Positions 1-9,114 are shown, numbered from the stretch's first letter. The stretch: 64,000 bases of DNA from Palleronia marisminoris (GCF_900172315.1 NZ_FWFV01000008.1:62001-126000), one strand, 5' to 3'. Notes: generated by a model not told the origin, from the letters alone. Translations and numbers: made by a program.

Positions 1-523
1 AGGGCTTGGCGGGGTCGGTCGGCACGTTGTCGAACTGGTAGACCTCACCGTCGAAGTCGATCCGGTCGCGCGTCCAAGCCTGCTTGAGGATCTCGACCAC
101 CTCGCGCGAACGGCGGTAGCGGAAGGCGCTGTCGGCCTTCTCGCCCGGAAAGTCCGACGAAATCACGTTCAGCGTCAGCCGCCCTTCAAGCATATGATCG
201 AGCGTCGCCACGGTCCGCGCCAGCATGATCGGCTGCATCTCGCCGCAGCGGATCGCGGCGAGGAAATTCATCCGGTCCGTCAGGGGCGCCATACCGGCCA
301 CGAAGCTGAGCGTGTCCTGCCCGACCTGGTAGGAAGAGGGGCATAGGATGTTGCGAAAGCCCTGCGCCTCGGCTTCCAGCGCGATGTCGCGGCAATGTGC
401 CCAGGACGAACGCAGGTCATCCTCGGGCACCCCGAGCTGGCGGTAGTCGTCGGAGCAGAGCGCCGAGAACCACGACACCTCGGCGGCATCGAGATCGGCG
501 GACGTGACGGGCACGACGGTCAT
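1..523 (-). CDS. LLM-class flavin-dependent monooxygenase, N-terminal part (runs off left edge)
   Basis: The 174 visible residues are the N-terminal half of a luciferase-like (TIM-barrel) FMNH2-dependent monooxygenase, most like the alkanesulfonate monooxygenase SsuD branch. Seen: the stretch around VISSDFPGEKADSAFRYRRS followed by EVVEILKQAW, typical of SsuD-like enzymes, and an early QDTLSFVAGMAPLTDR segment. The start is ATG at 523-521 with a good ribosome-binding site (GGGGAGGA) just upstream. The C-terminal half lies outside the window, so length and substrate cannot be judged. No ssuABC sulfonate transporter is visible here, so the sulfonate assignment is only a family-level inference. 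Confidence 0.8.
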   Translation of the reverse strand, partial: MTVVPVTSADLDAAEVSWFSALCSDDYRQLGVPEDDLRSSWAHCRDIALEAEAQGFRNILCPSSYQVGQDTLSFVAGMAPLTDRMNFLAAIRCGEMQPIMLARTVATLDHMLEGRLTLNVISSDFPGEKADSAFRYRRSREVVEILKQAWTRDRIDFDGEVYQFDNVPTDPAKP

Positions 524-682
524 GGCTGGATCCTCCCCTTCGCGCAGGCCTAGCAGCCCGTCGCGAAGCCGGCAATTCGCCCTGCGGAGGGCATGCCTGA
601 AGACGTGAACGGTTTCTCCTTCAATTCGGCCAAGCGATCCTATAGATAGAGGCCGTTACAGCCGGGGGATTAGGAGTTACCC

Positions 683-955
683 ATGCTCAACAATATCGGC
701 CTTCCGGGCCTGCTGCTCATCGCGATCGTCGTGCTCGTCCTCTTCGGCCGGGGCAAGATCTCGTCGCTGATGGGCGAGGTCGGCAAGGGCATCACCGCCT
801 TCAAGAAGGGCGTGGGCGAAGGGTCCAAGGAAGACGAGGACGAGACGGCTGCCAAGAAGGACCGCGAGCTTGCCGCGCCCTCCGTGCGCAACGAGTCCGT
901 GGCCCCTGCGACCGACAGCACCGAGCGCGAGACGGTCGAGAGCCGCAACAGCTGA
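683..955 (+). CDS. tatA: Sec-independent protein translocase subunit TatA
   Basis: TatA oligomerises to form the export path for folded proteins carrying twin-arginine signals across the cytoplasmic membrane. The 90-residue product has one N-terminal membrane helix (about residues 5-21), the FGRGK hinge at 21-25, an amphipathic helix and a charged, probably disordered tail; this is the usual TatA architecture and length. An AGGAG sequence lies just upstream of ATG 683. tatB starts 33 nt downstream and tatC follows, giving the standard tatABC operon. The two TRAP binding proteins at 48421 and 49612 carry twin-arginine signals and are likely clients. Confidence 0.95.
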   Translation: MLNNIGLPGLLLIAIVVLVLFGRGKISSLMGEVGKGITAFKKGVGEGSKEDEDETAAKKDRELAAPSVRNESVAPATDSTERETVESRNS

Positions 956-988
956 ACCTGACCTGACCGCCCCGGGAGGCGCGTACCC

Positions 989-1501
989 ATGTTCGACATC
1001 GGGATGACCGAGCTTCTGGTCATCGGCATCGTCGCGTTGATCGTGGTGGGGCCGAAGGACCTGCCGGGAATGTTCCGCACGCTCGGCCGGTTCACCGGAA
1101 AGATGCGGTCGATGGCGCGCGAGTTCCAGCGCGCCATGGAGGACGCGGCCGACGAATCGGGCGTCCGCGATATCCACAAGGACCTGAAAGGCTATTCGAA
1201 TCCCAAGAAGTACGGCCTCGACAAGCTGAACGAGGCCGCAGACAGCTTCGACAAGTGGGATCCGATGAAAGAGCCGCGCAAGAAAGGCAGCGCCGGAAGC
1301 GGCCCCGCCACGCAGGCGCTCAGCGAAGAGCGCCGAGAGAAGGCCGAGAAGTTCAAGCAGGCGGCGGCCGACCGGGCGCAAGCGCGCCGTGACCGCGAGG
1401 CCGCCACAAGCGCCGCCGATGGGCCCGCGACCAGCGCTCCGGCAAAGGATACCGGCACGGCCGCCGACACGCCGCTGACCTCCGAGGATGACAAGGCATG
1501 A
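989..1501 (+). CDS. tatB: Sec-independent protein translocase subunit TatB
   Basis: TatB works with TatC in the receptor complex that recognises twin-arginine signal peptides. The 170-residue protein opens with [20 protein letters not shown], the typical TatB membrane helix with the conserved Glu at position 8, then the [14 protein letters not shown] segment and a long Ala/Lys/Arg-rich cytoplasmic tail. GGGAGG at 974-979 is the ribosome-binding site. The stop codon overlaps the tatC start (ATGA at 1498-1501), implying translational coupling. Order and similarity separate it from TatA: longer tail and TatB-type N-terminus. Confidence 0.95.
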   Translation: MFDIGMTELLVIGIVALIVVGPKDLPGMFRTLGRFTGKMRSMAREFQRAMEDAADESGVRDIHKDLKGYSNPKKYGLDKLNEAADSFDKWDPMKEPRKKGSAGSGPATQALSEERREKAEKFKQAAADRAQARRDREAATSAADGPATSAPAKDTGTAADTPLTSEDDKA

Positions 1502-2409
1502 GTGCCGCCGACGACCGGGACGACCTCGAAGACAGCTCGGCCCCGCTGATCGAACACCTGGCCGAGCTTCGAAAGCGGCTGATCCGCGCGATGATCGCCT
1601 TCATCATCGGCATGGTGATCTGCTTCACCGTCGCGACGCCGATCTTCAACTTCCTGACCCAGCCGCTGTGCCAGCAGCTGGCGCAACGCGGGCAGGATTG
1701 CGACCTGATCTTCATCTCGCCGCAGGAAGGCTTCTTCGTCGCCGTGAAGGTGTCGCTTCTGGGGGGGCTGTTCCTGTCCTTCCCGATGATCGCCTACCAG
1801 CTCTGGCGGTTCGTCGCGCCCGGCCTCTACCGGACCGAGAAGGGCGCGATGCTGCCCTTCCTGATCGCGTCGCCCTTCATGTTCGCCATCGGCGCGGCCT
1901 TCGCCTTCTACGTGGTGACGCCGCTGGCCTACGACTTCTTCCTGGGCTTCCAGCAATTCGGCACCGAGGGCGAGGCCCTAACGCCTGAGGTCGGCGCGCC
2001 GCTTTCGGTGGTGTTCCAGGGTTCGGCGCAGGAATACCTGAACCTGACAATGAAGTTCATCGTATCGTTCGGGCTATGTTTCCAGCTTCCGGTGCTGCTG
2101 ACCCTTCTGGGCAAGGCCGGACTGGTGTCGTCCAAGGGGTTGGCCGACGTGCGCAAGTACGCGGTCGTGGGCATCCTGGTGCTCGCCGCCTTGGTCACGC
2201 CTCCTGACGTCATCACGCAGCTCATTCTCTTCACCGTGGTCTACGGTCTTTACGAGGTGTCGATCTTCCTGGTGCGGCGGGTCGAGAAGAACCGGGTCGA
2301 GCAACTCCGTGCCGAGGGCGTGCTGGGCGAGGACGAGGACCTCTACGATCTCGATGATGACGAGGACCTGGCCGACGACGAGCCCGAGGACGACACGAAA
2401 CGTCCATGA
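1498..2409 (+). CDS. tatC: Sec-independent protein translocase subunit TatC
   Basis: TatC is the multispanning receptor for twin-arginine signal peptides. The 303-residue product begins with the conserved cytoplasmic [13 protein letters not shown] segment and contains six hydrophobic spans over about residues 30-255. Family members are usually about 250 residues; this one carries an extra C-terminal tail of about 40 residues that is strongly acidic (clusters such as [14 protein letters not shown]). Its start overlaps the tatB stop by 4 nt. A strong hairpin follows at 2420-2461. Identity is certain; a role for the acidic tail is unknown. Confidence 0.96.
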   Translation: MSAADDRDDLEDSSAPLIEHLAELRKRLIRAMIAFIIGMVICFTVATPIFNFLTQPLCQQLAQRGQDCDLIFISPQEGFFVAVKVSLLGGLFLSFPMIAYQLWRFVAPGLYRTEKGAMLPFLIASPFMFAIGAAFAFYVVTPLAYDFFLGFQQFGTEGEALTPEVGAPLSVVFQGSAQEYLNLTMKFIVSFGLCFQLPVLLTLLGKAGLVSSKGLADVRKYAVVGILVLAALVTPPDVITQLILFTVVYGLYEVSIFLVRRVEKNRVEQLRAEGVLGEDEDLYDLDDDEDLADDEPEDDTKRP

Positions 2410-2419
2410 GCGGCTTGCG

Positions 2420-2461
2420 GAAACGGGGGCGGGCAGGGGTGACCTTGCCCGCCCCCGTTTC
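2420..2461. terminator. Strong hairpin after tatC
   Basis: Perfect 16-bp inverted repeat (arms 2420-2435 and 2446-2461, with further pairing inside the 10-nt spacer), very GC-rich, starting 11 nt after the tatC stop. No clear T-run follows, so it may be an intrinsic terminator of weak type or an mRNA 3'-end stabiliser between tatC and the next gene. Confidence 0.6.
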
Positions 2462-2501
2462 GTGACATACCCACGGCGAAACGGGTGAATGGGCGAGCGA
2501 C

Positions 2502-3341
2502 ATGGATGCGAACGGGCTGAACCGAATTGCCGCGGCGCTGGAGCGGATGTCTCCGCCGCCGGCTCCGCTGCCCGAGATCTCGGCGGCCGATGCGTTCCTG
2601 TGGCAGACCTCGCCCGACCGGCTGACGCCGGTTCAGCGCGTGAACCGGGTCGAGCTGTCGCTGCTCGTGGGGATCGACCGGTCCAAGGCGACTCTGCTGG
2701 AGAACACCCACCAATTCGCCCGCGGATTCGCTGCAAACAACGCCCTGTTATGGGGTGCCCGCGGGATGGGAAAATCTTCCCTTGTCAAAGCGGTACACGC
2801 CAAAGTTGCGACGGAACATCAACTGAAGCTGGTCGAGCTGTCGCGCGAGGACCTGTCCTCGGTCACGCGGCTTCTGGAGGTGCTGCGGGCAGCGCCCGAC
2901 ACAAGGTTCCTGCTCTATTGCGACGACCTGTCGTTCAGCCATGACGACCAGCATTACAAGTCGCTCAAGGCGGTGCTGGATGGCGGGATCGCGGGGCGGC
3001 CGGACAACGTGCTGTTCTACGCCACCTCGAACCGGCGCCACCTGATGCCCCGCGACATGATCGAGAACGAGGCCGGCCGCGCCATCCATGCCGCCGAGGC
3101 GGTGGAAGAGAAGGTCTCGCTTTCGGACCGGTTCGGGCTGTGGCTGGGCTTTCACCCCTGCGACCAGGATGAATACCTCGCGATGATCCGAGGTTATTGC
3201 GATGCCCACGGGGTTGAGATCGACGACGCCACCCTGCGCGCCGAGGCGATCGAGTGGCAGGCCACGCGCGGCAGCCGTTCGGGCCGTGTCGCGTGGCAGT
3301 TCTTCACCGACCTGGCAGGACGCCGCGGCGTCCGGGTCTGA
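2502..3341 (+). CDS. DUF815-family AAA ATPase
   Basis: 279 residues. A P-loop is visible at residues 85-92 (GARGMGKS) and a Walker B-like stretch around residue 135 (RFLLYCDDLSF); downstream TSNRRHLMP and the SDRFGLWLGFHPC segment are characteristic of DUF815 ATP-binding proteins. These are AAA-type ATPases widespread in proteobacteria whose cellular role is not established. No membrane segments or signal peptide are evident, so it should be cytosolic. It lies 92 nt after tatC with the hairpin in between, so it is probably not strictly cotranscribed with tat. Function unassigned beyond ATP binding. Confidence 0.85.
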   Translation: MDANGLNRIAAALERMSPPPAPLPEISAADAFLWQTSPDRLTPVQRVNRVELSLLVGIDRSKATLLENTHQFARGFAANNALLWGARGMGKSSLVKAVHAKVATEHQLKLVELSREDLSSVTRLLEVLRAAPDTRFLLYCDDLSFSHDDQHYKSLKAVLDGGIAGRPDNVLFYATSNRRHLMPRDMIENEAGRAIHAAEAVEEKVSLSDRFGLWLGFHPCDQDEYLAMIRGYCDAHGVEIDDATLRAEAIEWQATRGSRSGRVAWQFFTDLAGRRGVRV

Positions 3342-3343
3342 GG

Positions 3344-3694
3344 TCAGCTGCCCCGGTAGGTGGAATAGCCGAACGGCGAAAGCAGCAGGGGCACGTGGTA
3401 GTGATCCTCGACCGCCATGCCGAAGCGGATCGGCACTTCGTCGAGGAACAGCGGGTTGGGCAGGCCTTCCCCGGTTTGGCGCAAGTAGTCTCCGGCATGG
3501 AACACCAGTTCATAGGTGCCCGGGGTGAACTTGGCCTCGGGCAGGATCGGCCCGTCCGTCCGGCCATCCGCGTTGGTCACGGCCGAGGCGACCTCCAGGC
3601 GAGTCTCGTTCACTCGGAACAGCGTGATCCGCAGTCCCGCTGCGGGGCAGCCGCGGGCGGTATCGAGGACGTGGGTCGTCAGGTATCCGGGCAT
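3344..3694 (-). CDS. uraH: 5-hydroxyisourate hydrolase
   Basis: Hydrolyses 5-hydroxyisourate, the product of urate oxidation, to OHCU. The 116-residue length and transthyretin-like fold signature fit: N-terminal [16 protein letters not shown], central [11 protein letters not shown], and the diagnostic C-terminal YRGS tetrapeptide. The start ATG (3694-3692) has AAGGAGG upstream. It is divergent from puuE-uraD across a 126-bp spacer, so the two sides may share regulation. With puuE-uraD, allA and puuD (16390) it forms a near-complete urate catabolic set in this window. Confidence 0.96.
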   Translation of the reverse strand: MPGYLTTHVLDTARGCPAAGLRITLFRVNETRLEVASAVTNADGRTDGPILPEAKFTPGTYELVFHAGDYLRQTGEGLPNPLFLDEVPIRFGMAVEDHYHVPLLLSPFGYSTYRGS

Positions 3695-3820
3695 GGGGGC
3701 CTCCTTCGATCTCGTCTCCCGGAGTAGAGCGCGTGGGGCCGGCGGCGCAAGCCTTGCGCCGAGGCCTTTTCCCCGGTGCGGGGATGAGGATAGGGTGCGC
3801 CGGCGACGAGGAGCACCGTG

Positions 3821-5218
3821 ATGAACAGATACCCCCGCGACATGAGAGGCCACGGCCCCACACCGCCCGACGCCGCCTGGCCGAACGGCGCACGGATCGC
3901 GGTCTCGCTGGTGCTGAACTACGAGGAGGGGGGCGAAAACAACGTCCTCCACGGCGACGCGGCCTCCGAGGCGTTCCTGTCCGAGATCACCAACGCCGCC
4001 CCGTGGCCCGGTCAGCGGCACTGGAACATGGAGTCGATCTACGAATACGGCGCGCGAGCCGGGTTCTGGCGGCTCCACCGGTTGTTGTCGGACACGGCGG
4101 TGACTGTGTACGGGGTGGCAGATGCGCTGGCCCGCAGCCCCGAACAGGTCGAGGCGATGCAGGCCGCCGGATGGGAGATCGCCAGCCACGGCCTGAAATG
4201 GGTCGAGCACAAGGACATGCCCGAGGCCGAAGAGCGCGCGCAGATCACCGAGGCGACGCGCCTTCATGCCGAGGTGACGGGCGCTGCGCCGAAGGGCTGG
4301 TATACCGGACGCTGCTCGGTGAACACGGTGCGGCTGGTGGGCGAAACCGGGCTCTTCGACTACGTGTCCGACAGCTATGCGGACGACGTGCCCTACTGGA
4401 TCGAAGTGAGCGAGCGCGACCAGTTGATCCTGCCCTACACGCTCGACGCCAATGACATGCGCTTCGCCATCCAGGCGGGGCACCCGGACGGCGCGTCATG
4501 GGAGCGCTACCTGATCGACTCGTTCGACACCCTCTATGCCGAAGGGGGGCGGATGATGTCGGTCGGCCTGCATTGCCGCCTGGCTGGCCGTCCGGGGCGG
4601 GTGGCGGCGCTGCGGCGGTTCCTCGACCACGTGCGCGGGCATGACGGCGTCTGGATCGCGAGGCGGGAAGACATCGCCCGGCATTGGGCCGAGGCGCATC
4701 CTCACCACCGACACGAGCGTACCTCGCAGATGGACCGCGCGGAATTCGTCGACCGGTTCGGCGGGGTCTTCGAGCACTCCCCGTGGGTTGCCGAGCGGGC
4801 CCACGCGCTGGAGCTTGGCCCCGCGCATGATTGTGCCGCCGGGGTCCACAATGCCCTGTGCCGGGCCTTCCGCACCGCGCCGCAATCCGAAAGGCTCGAG
4901 GTGCTGCGTGCGCATCCGGACCTCGCCGGGAAGCTTGCCGATGCCAAGCGCCTGACGGCCGAGTCCACCGGAGAGCAGGCCAGCGCGGGCCTCGACGCGC
5001 TGACCGATGACGAGCGCGCGCGGTTCAGCGACCTGAACACGCGCTACATGGACAAGCACGGCTTCCCCTTCATCATCGCGGTGCGCGACCACGACAAGGC
5101 GGGCATCCTGTCCGCCTTCGAGCGACGGATCGACAATGCCCGCGAGGCCGAGTTCGACGAAGCCTGCCGCCAGGTCGAGCGCATCGCGCGGCTGCGCCTC
5201 GGGGCGATGCTGGGATGA
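3821..5218 (+). CDS. puuE-uraD: Bifunctional allantoinase (PuuE type) / OHCU decarboxylase (UraD)
   Basis: A 465-residue fusion. Residues 1 to about 300 form a polysaccharide-deacetylase-like allantoinase of the PuuE type ([14 protein letters not shown] near the start, later [14 protein letters not shown] and [13 protein letters not shown]). Residues about 305-465 form UraD, which decarboxylates OHCU to S-allantoin; HPDLAGKLA from residue 365, [10 protein letters not shown] and [11 protein letters not shown] are family signatures. One polypeptide would make allantoin and open its ring. ATG 3821 is preferred over GTG 3818 because GAGGAG sits 8 nt upstream of it. Its stop overlaps allA by 4 nt. 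The domain identities are clear; kinetic channelling is only inferred. Confidence 0.93.
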   Translation: MNRYPRDMRGHGPTPPDAAWPNGARIAVSLVLNYEEGGENNVLHGDAASEAFLSEITNAAPWPGQRHWNMESIYEYGARAGFWRLHRLLSDTAVTVYGVADALARSPEQVEAMQAAGWEIASHGLKWVEHKDMPEAEERAQITEATRLHAEVTGAAPKGWYTGRCSVNTVRLVGETGLFDYVSDSYADDVPYWIEVSERDQLILPYTLDANDMRFAIQAGHPDGASWERYLIDSFDTLYAEGGRMMSVGLHCRLAGRPGRVAALRRFLDHVRGHDGVWIARREDIARHWAEAHPHHRHERTSQMDRAEFVDRFGGVFEHSPWVAERAHALELGPAHDCAAGVHNALCRAFRTAPQSERLEVLRAHPDLAGKLADAKRLTAESTGEQASAGLDALTDDERARFSDLNTRYMDKHGFPFIIAVRDHDKAGILSAFERRIDNAREAEFDEACRQVERIARLRLGAMLG

Positions 5219-5688
5219 TCGCGCCCCGTCCTCTGACGGCCGAGGCGTTTCGCCCCTTCGGCGACGTGCTCGAGGCCACGGGCGAGCCCGACCGGATCAT
5301 CAACCAGGGCCTCTGCGGGCGTTTCCACGACCGCGCGCGGCTGGATTTCGGGGACGGGCGGGCCGGTGTCTCGATCTTCGAGGCGAAGCCGCGGTCGCTG
5401 CCCTACCGGCTGGAGATGGTCGAACGCCACCCCGCAGGCAGCCAGGCCTTCGTGCCGATGTCACACGCCCCGTTCCTCGTGATCGTGGCCGAGGGTGCAG
5501 GTGCCCGGCCGGGTCCCGTCCACGCATTCCTCTCCGAGCCGGGACAGGCGATCAACCTTTTGCGCGGGACGTGGCACGGGGTCCTGACCCCGCTGCACGC
5601 GCCCGGACTTTTCGCGGTGATCGACCGGATCGGCGACGGTGCCAATCTGGAAGAGCACTGGTACGACCACCCCCTAACCATCGGATGA
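5215..5688 (+). CDS. allA: Ureidoglycolate lyase
   Basis: Cleaves ureidoglycolate to glyoxylate and urea, the last step of allantoin degradation. The 157-residue length is typical of AllA. Seen motifs: RPLTAEAFRPFGDVLE at the N-terminus, MVERHPAGSQAFVPM with the cupin-like His, and NLLRGTWHGVLTPL. The start ATG overlaps the puuE-uraD stop (ATGA at 5215), so it is translationally coupled. The allantoate-hydrolysing step between PuuE and AllA is not encoded in this window. xylB begins within its last codons. Confidence 0.93.
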   Translation: MIAPRPLTAEAFRPFGDVLEATGEPDRIINQGLCGRFHDRARLDFGDGRAGVSIFEAKPRSLPYRLEMVERHPAGSQAFVPMSHAPFLVIVAEGAGARPGPVHAFLSEPGQAINLLRGTWHGVLTPLHAPGLFAVIDRIGDGANLEEHWYDHPLTIG

Positions 5689-7133
5689 CAGGCATGTTTC
5701 TGGGACTTGATATCGGCACTTCGGGCGTCAAGGCGCTGTTGATCGACGAACGCGGCAGCGCGGTGGGGCAAGCCCATGCCGAACTGACCGTTCAGCGCCC
5801 CCATCCCGGCTGGTCCGAACAGGACCCGGACCACTGGATCGCCGCCTGCGAAAGCGCCATCGACGAGTTGGCGAAACAGCAGCCCGAGGCCATGCGGCAG
5901 CTCCGCGGGATCGGCCTGTCGGGCCAGATGCACGGTGCGACCTGCCTCGGCGCGGATGACAAGCCGCTGCGCCCCGCGATCCTGTGGAACGACGGGCGCA
6001 GTGCGGTCGAATGTGGCGAACTGGAAGAGCGCGGCGATTTCCGCGGGATCGGCGGCAACATCGTCATGGCTGGCTTCACCGCGCCCAAGCTGCGCTGGAT
6101 CGAGAAGCACGAGCCCGAGATCTTCGCCAAGATCGCCAAGGTGCTGTTGCCCAAGGATTACGTCCGCCTGTGGCTGACGGGCGGTCACACAAGCGACATG
6201 AGCGATGCTGCGGGGACGCTGTGGCTCGACGTGGCGGCGCGGAACTGGTCGGACAAGCTGCTGGAGGCGACGAACCTCAGCCGCTCGCAGATGCCGGGCC
6301 TTGTCGAGGGGTCGGAACGCTCAGGGATTCTGCGGGCGGCGCTGGCCGAGCGATGGGGCGTGTCGGAGGTGCCGGTGGCGGGCGGCGGCGGCGACAACGC
6401 TGCAACCGCTTGCGGCATGGGCCTGACGAAGCCGGGCACGGGTTTCCTGTCGCTTGGCACCTCGGGCGTGCTCTTCGCCACCACGGACCGGTTCGCGCCG
6501 AATACCGAGGCCGCCGTGCACGCCTTCTGCCACGCAGTCCCCGACACCTGGCACCAGATGGGCGTGATCCTGTCTGCCGTGGATAGCCTGACCTGGCTGG
6601 GCGAGATCACCGGCAAAACGGGTCCCGAGCTGACCGCAATGCTGCCCGAGCGGATCGAGGGTCCCTCGGCCGCGACCTTCCTGCCGTATCTGTCCGGCGA
6701 GCGGACGCCCCACAACGCGCCCGACGCGACCGGGGCATTCCTGGGCCTGCAGCGCGGGATGACGCTGCCGGACCTCGTGCACGGGGTGCTTGACGGGGTC
6801 GCCTTTGCCTTCGCCGACTGCGCGACGGCCCTGCGCGATGCGGGCACCTCGATCGACAGCGCCTTCGCCGTGGGCGGTGGGGCCAAGTCCGAGGCGTGGC
6901 TGCGGATCGCCGCCGCGGCGACGGGGCTGACGCTGCTGAAGCCCGTCTCCGGCGATTTCGGCGCGGCGTTCGGCGCCGCTCGTCTCGGGGCGCTCGCTGC
7001 TGGCGCAGACCCGGCCGAGATGTTGACGGCGCCGGCGGTCGAGGCCGAGATCGCGCCTGATCCGACGCTTACTGATGCCTACGCGGACGCCTATGCGCGC
7101 TACCGTGAGGCATGGTCACGGCTGTCGAACTGA
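5685..7133 (+). CDS. xylB: Xylulokinase
   Basis: FGGY-family kinase that phosphorylates D-xylulose to xylulose-5-phosphate. About 482 residues, equal to typical XylB length. The N-terminal LGLDIGTSGVKALLIDE phosphate-binding motif, GLSGQMHGATCL, ILWNDGRS and the C-terminal VGGGAKSEAWLRI ATPase motif are present. Two starts are possible: ATG 5685, overlapping the allA stop by 4 nt, or ATG 5694, nearer the usual MFLGLDIG start; neither has a clear ribosome-binding site, so coupling to allA is likely. No xylA or xylose transporter is nearby, which makes its attachment to a purine operon unusual. A related FGGY substrate cannot be excluded. Confidence 0.88.
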   Translation: MTGMFLGLDIGTSGVKALLIDERGSAVGQAHAELTVQRPHPGWSEQDPDHWIAACESAIDELAKQQPEAMRQLRGIGLSGQMHGATCLGADDKPLRPAILWNDGRSAVECGELEERGDFRGIGGNIVMAGFTAPKLRWIEKHEPEIFAKIAKVLLPKDYVRLWLTGGHTSDMSDAAGTLWLDVAARNWSDKLLEATNLSRSQMPGLVEGSERSGILRAALAERWGVSEVPVAGGGGDNAATACGMGLTKPGTGFLSLGTSGVLFATTDRFAPNTEAAVHAFCHAVPDTWHQMGVILSAVDSLTWLGEITGKTGPELTAMLPERIEGPSAATFLPYLSGERTPHNAPDATGAFLGLQRGMTLPDLVHGVLDGVAFAFADCATALRDAGTSIDSAFAVGGGAKSEAWLRIAAAATGLTLLKPVSGDFGAAFGAARLGALAAGADPAEMLTAPAVEAEIAPDPTLTDAYADAYARYREAWSRLSN

Positions 7134-7159
7134 GCGGCTCTATCACCATATCGTGAGGC

Positions 7160-7186
7160 ACGCGCCGAGGGAGGCTCTCGGCGCGT
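7160..7186 (+). terminator. Hairpin after xylB
   Basis: Perfect 10-bp inverted repeat (7160-7169 with 7177-7186, 7-nt loop) 26 nt past the xylB stop, ending just before the next small gene. The T-tract is poor (TTGTA), so termination may be partial. Confidence 0.6.
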
Positions 7187-7195
7187 TGTATGGCC

Positions 7196-7549
7196 ATGAA
7201 AACTGCAATCACTCTTGTCCTCGGCGCGTTTCTGCTCGCCACCCCCTCCTTCGCCCAGGAACGCGACGGCCCCCTGAATAATGGAGAGGGGGGTGCATCG
7301 GATCTCGAAGAGGGGATGGACCTGCTGAGCGAAGGCGCGCGCCGGCTTCTCGAAGGGCTGGTGGGCGAGGCTGAACCCCGCATGCGCGAACTTGCCGACG
7401 CGCTGAGAGACTTCGACTTCGACCAGCTGAACATCGACGACCTGAGCGCCTACCATCCGCCCGAGAGATTGCCCAACGGGGACATCATCATCCGGCGCAA
7501 GCGGCCGGCGGACGACCCGGCTCCGATGGATGACGAAATCGAGATCTAG
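7196..7549 (+). CDS. Small secreted protein of unknown function
   Basis: 117 residues from ATG 7196 (ATG 7190 in frame is an alternative; neither has a convincing ribosome-binding site). The N-terminus MKTAITLVLGAFLLATPSFA is a Sec signal peptide with probable cleavage after SFA, so the protein should be periplasmic. The mature part is acidic and helical (LEEGMDLLSEGARRLLEGLV, then EPRMRELADALRDFD) and ends with DGDIIIRRK-like and acidic residues. I do not recognise a characterised family. Its TAG stop is shared with that of the convergent ppx gene in the tetranucleotide CTAG at 7546-7549. Confidence 0.7.
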   Translation: MKTAITLVLGAFLLATPSFAQERDGPLNNGEGGASDLEEGMDLLSEGARRLLEGLVGEAEPRMRELADALRDFDFDQLNIDDLSAYHPPERLPNGDIIIRRKRPADDPAPMDDEIEI

Positions 7550-9114
7550 CCCGTCGCCCGCGCACCGCGGAACCGCTTGACCTCGGATGTTGCGGACAGG
7601 GCGTTCACGAGAGCCTTGAAGCGCGACTGAGCGACCTCTCCGAACAGGTCGAGCGCGTCGTCGGTCAGCCTCAGTTCCAAGTGGCGGCGCTTCGGAAACC
7701 AGCGCATCTCACCGTGACTGAGGGGTTCCGTGGCCGAGAACATTGCCCCGAAGCGCATCGCCCGGCCGACAACCTCGGCCTGCAGCATCTCGTCTTCGGA
7801 CAGGATGCCGTTCATCTGGTCGAAGCGCGTGCCCTTGTGCGAGCCCTTGTAGCGGTGCAGCAGGGCGAGGCCGAGGAACAGGCGCTCCTCGTGCGTCAGG
7901 CCACCCAGGTTCGCCCGCGTCGCGCTGTCGAAACAGGCCTCGTGGCGGTAGTCGGGGTGGGCGCGCCAGTTGACGTCGTGCAGCAGGCAGGCCGCCCGCA
8001 CGATCCTGAGCCGTCCCGCCGACCGAGAGCGGAAGAGCGGCAGGATGAAGTGGTAAAGGGCGCGGCCGAAGCCGGGCTGCCGGGCGTCTTTCTGTTCGGC
8101 GAAGCGGCAGGCTTCTATCAGCGGGTTCCGGTCGCGCAGCGGTTGGGGCATCTGTTCGTAGAGCACGCCCTCGCGGATGCCGTAGGACGACACGGCGATC
8201 TCCTTCGGTTTCAGGCGGCTGACCACCTCCTTGAGAACAAGGCTCGCCAGAGGCACCAGCGACATGCGGCTTTCGCCGATGCCGGTCGCCGCGCGCAGAT
8301 CGGCGACTGGGGTCTTCTGGATGAACTTCACCGTCTCGCGCACCTGCTTGGGCGACATGCGGTATTCGTGCAGGACGTTGAGCGGATAGCCCCGCCGCTC
8401 CATGTCGATCCGGGCGATCGCGCGCCACGATCCGCCGACGAGGAACAGGCGGTCGTGATGAACGCCGACCTCTTCGCCAAGGCCCGTGACGACCTCCCGG
8501 ATATGGGTGGCTAGGGCCTTCTTGCCGCCCTTGACCCCCTGCAGGCGCAAGGGCCCGAGCGGGGAGGTCAACCTCGTGCCGACCGTGCCGCCGCCGCCGA
8601 TCCGGGCAAGCTCCATTGAGGATCCGCCGATGTCGCAGACCAGCCCTTCGGCGTCCGGCCAGCCGACGAAGACGCCTTGCGCGGACAGGCGCGCCTCTTC
8701 CTCGCCGTTGATGATGGTGATGGCGATGCCAGTCTCGGCCTCGACCTCATCGCGGAATTCGGGGCCGTCCTCGGCTTCGCGCATCGCTGCGGTCGCGATC
8801 GCGATCACGGGGGACGCTCCCATGCCCTTCACGAGCTGCGCGAAGCGGCGCATCGCGGCCATGGCGCGGATTTTGCCCTGGGGGTTCAGGCGCCCCGTCT
8901 CGGCAAAGCCTGCGCCGAGGCCGGCCATGACCTTCTCGTTGAAGAAATAGGCGGGCGAGCGGGCTGCCCCGTCGAACACCACCATCCGGATCGAGTTCGA
9001 GCCGATGTCGATCACGGCGACCCGGCTGAGGGCGCGCGCGCTGGGGTCGTCGAACAGCGGCGGACCGAAGGGTCCGAACTCGTCAGGGGGCGGTGGGGGC
9101 GGGGCCATCGTCAT
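7546..9114 (-). CDS. ppx: Exopolyphosphatase, Ppx/GppA family
   Basis: Removes terminal phosphate from polyphosphate (or pppGpp, in GppA). The protein has the ASKHA-fold motif AVIDIGSNSIRMVVFDG near residue 35, a second motif CDIGGSSMELARIGGG, and a long C-terminal region (to residue 522) rich in His with an HD-like helical look (CLLHDVNWRAHPDYRHEACF). The proline-rich N-terminus PPPPPP is unusual. ATG 9108 has better spacing to GGAG than ATG 9114. Same-strand genes upstream are the P5CR-like gene and ppk1, so polyphosphate synthesis and breakdown are encoded together. Ppx and GppA cannot be separated from sequence alone; context favours Ppx. Confidence 0.9.
   Translation of the reverse strand: MTMAPPPPPPDEFGPFGPPLFDDPSARALSRVAVIDIGSNSIRMVVFDGAARSPAYFFNEKVMAGLGAGFAETGRLNPQGKIRAMAAMRRFAQLVKGMGASPVIAIATAAMREAEDGPEFRDEVEAETGIAITIINGEEEARLSAQGVFVGWPDAEGLVCDIGGSSMELARIGGGGTVGTRLTSPLGPLRLQGVKGGKKALATHIREVVTGLGEEVGVHHDRLFLVGGSWRAIARIDMERRGYPLNVLHEYRMSPKQVRETVKFIQKTPVADLRAATGIGESRMSLVPLASLVLKEVVSRLKPKEIAVSSYGIREGVLYEQMPQPLRDRNPLIEACRFAEQKDARQPGFGRALYHFILPLFRSRSAGRLRIVRAACLLHDVNWRAHPDYRHEACFDSATRANLGGLTHEERLFLGLALLHRYKGSHKGTRFDQMNGILSEDEMLQAEVVGRAMRFGAMFSATEPLSHGEMRWFPKRRHLELRLTDDALDLFGEVAQSRFKALVNALSATSEVKRFRGARATG

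Noticed and set aside
3818-3820. GTG as start of puuE-uraD
   Set aside because: ATG 3821 has better spacing (8 nt) to GAGGAG; GTG 3818 would be only 5 nt away.
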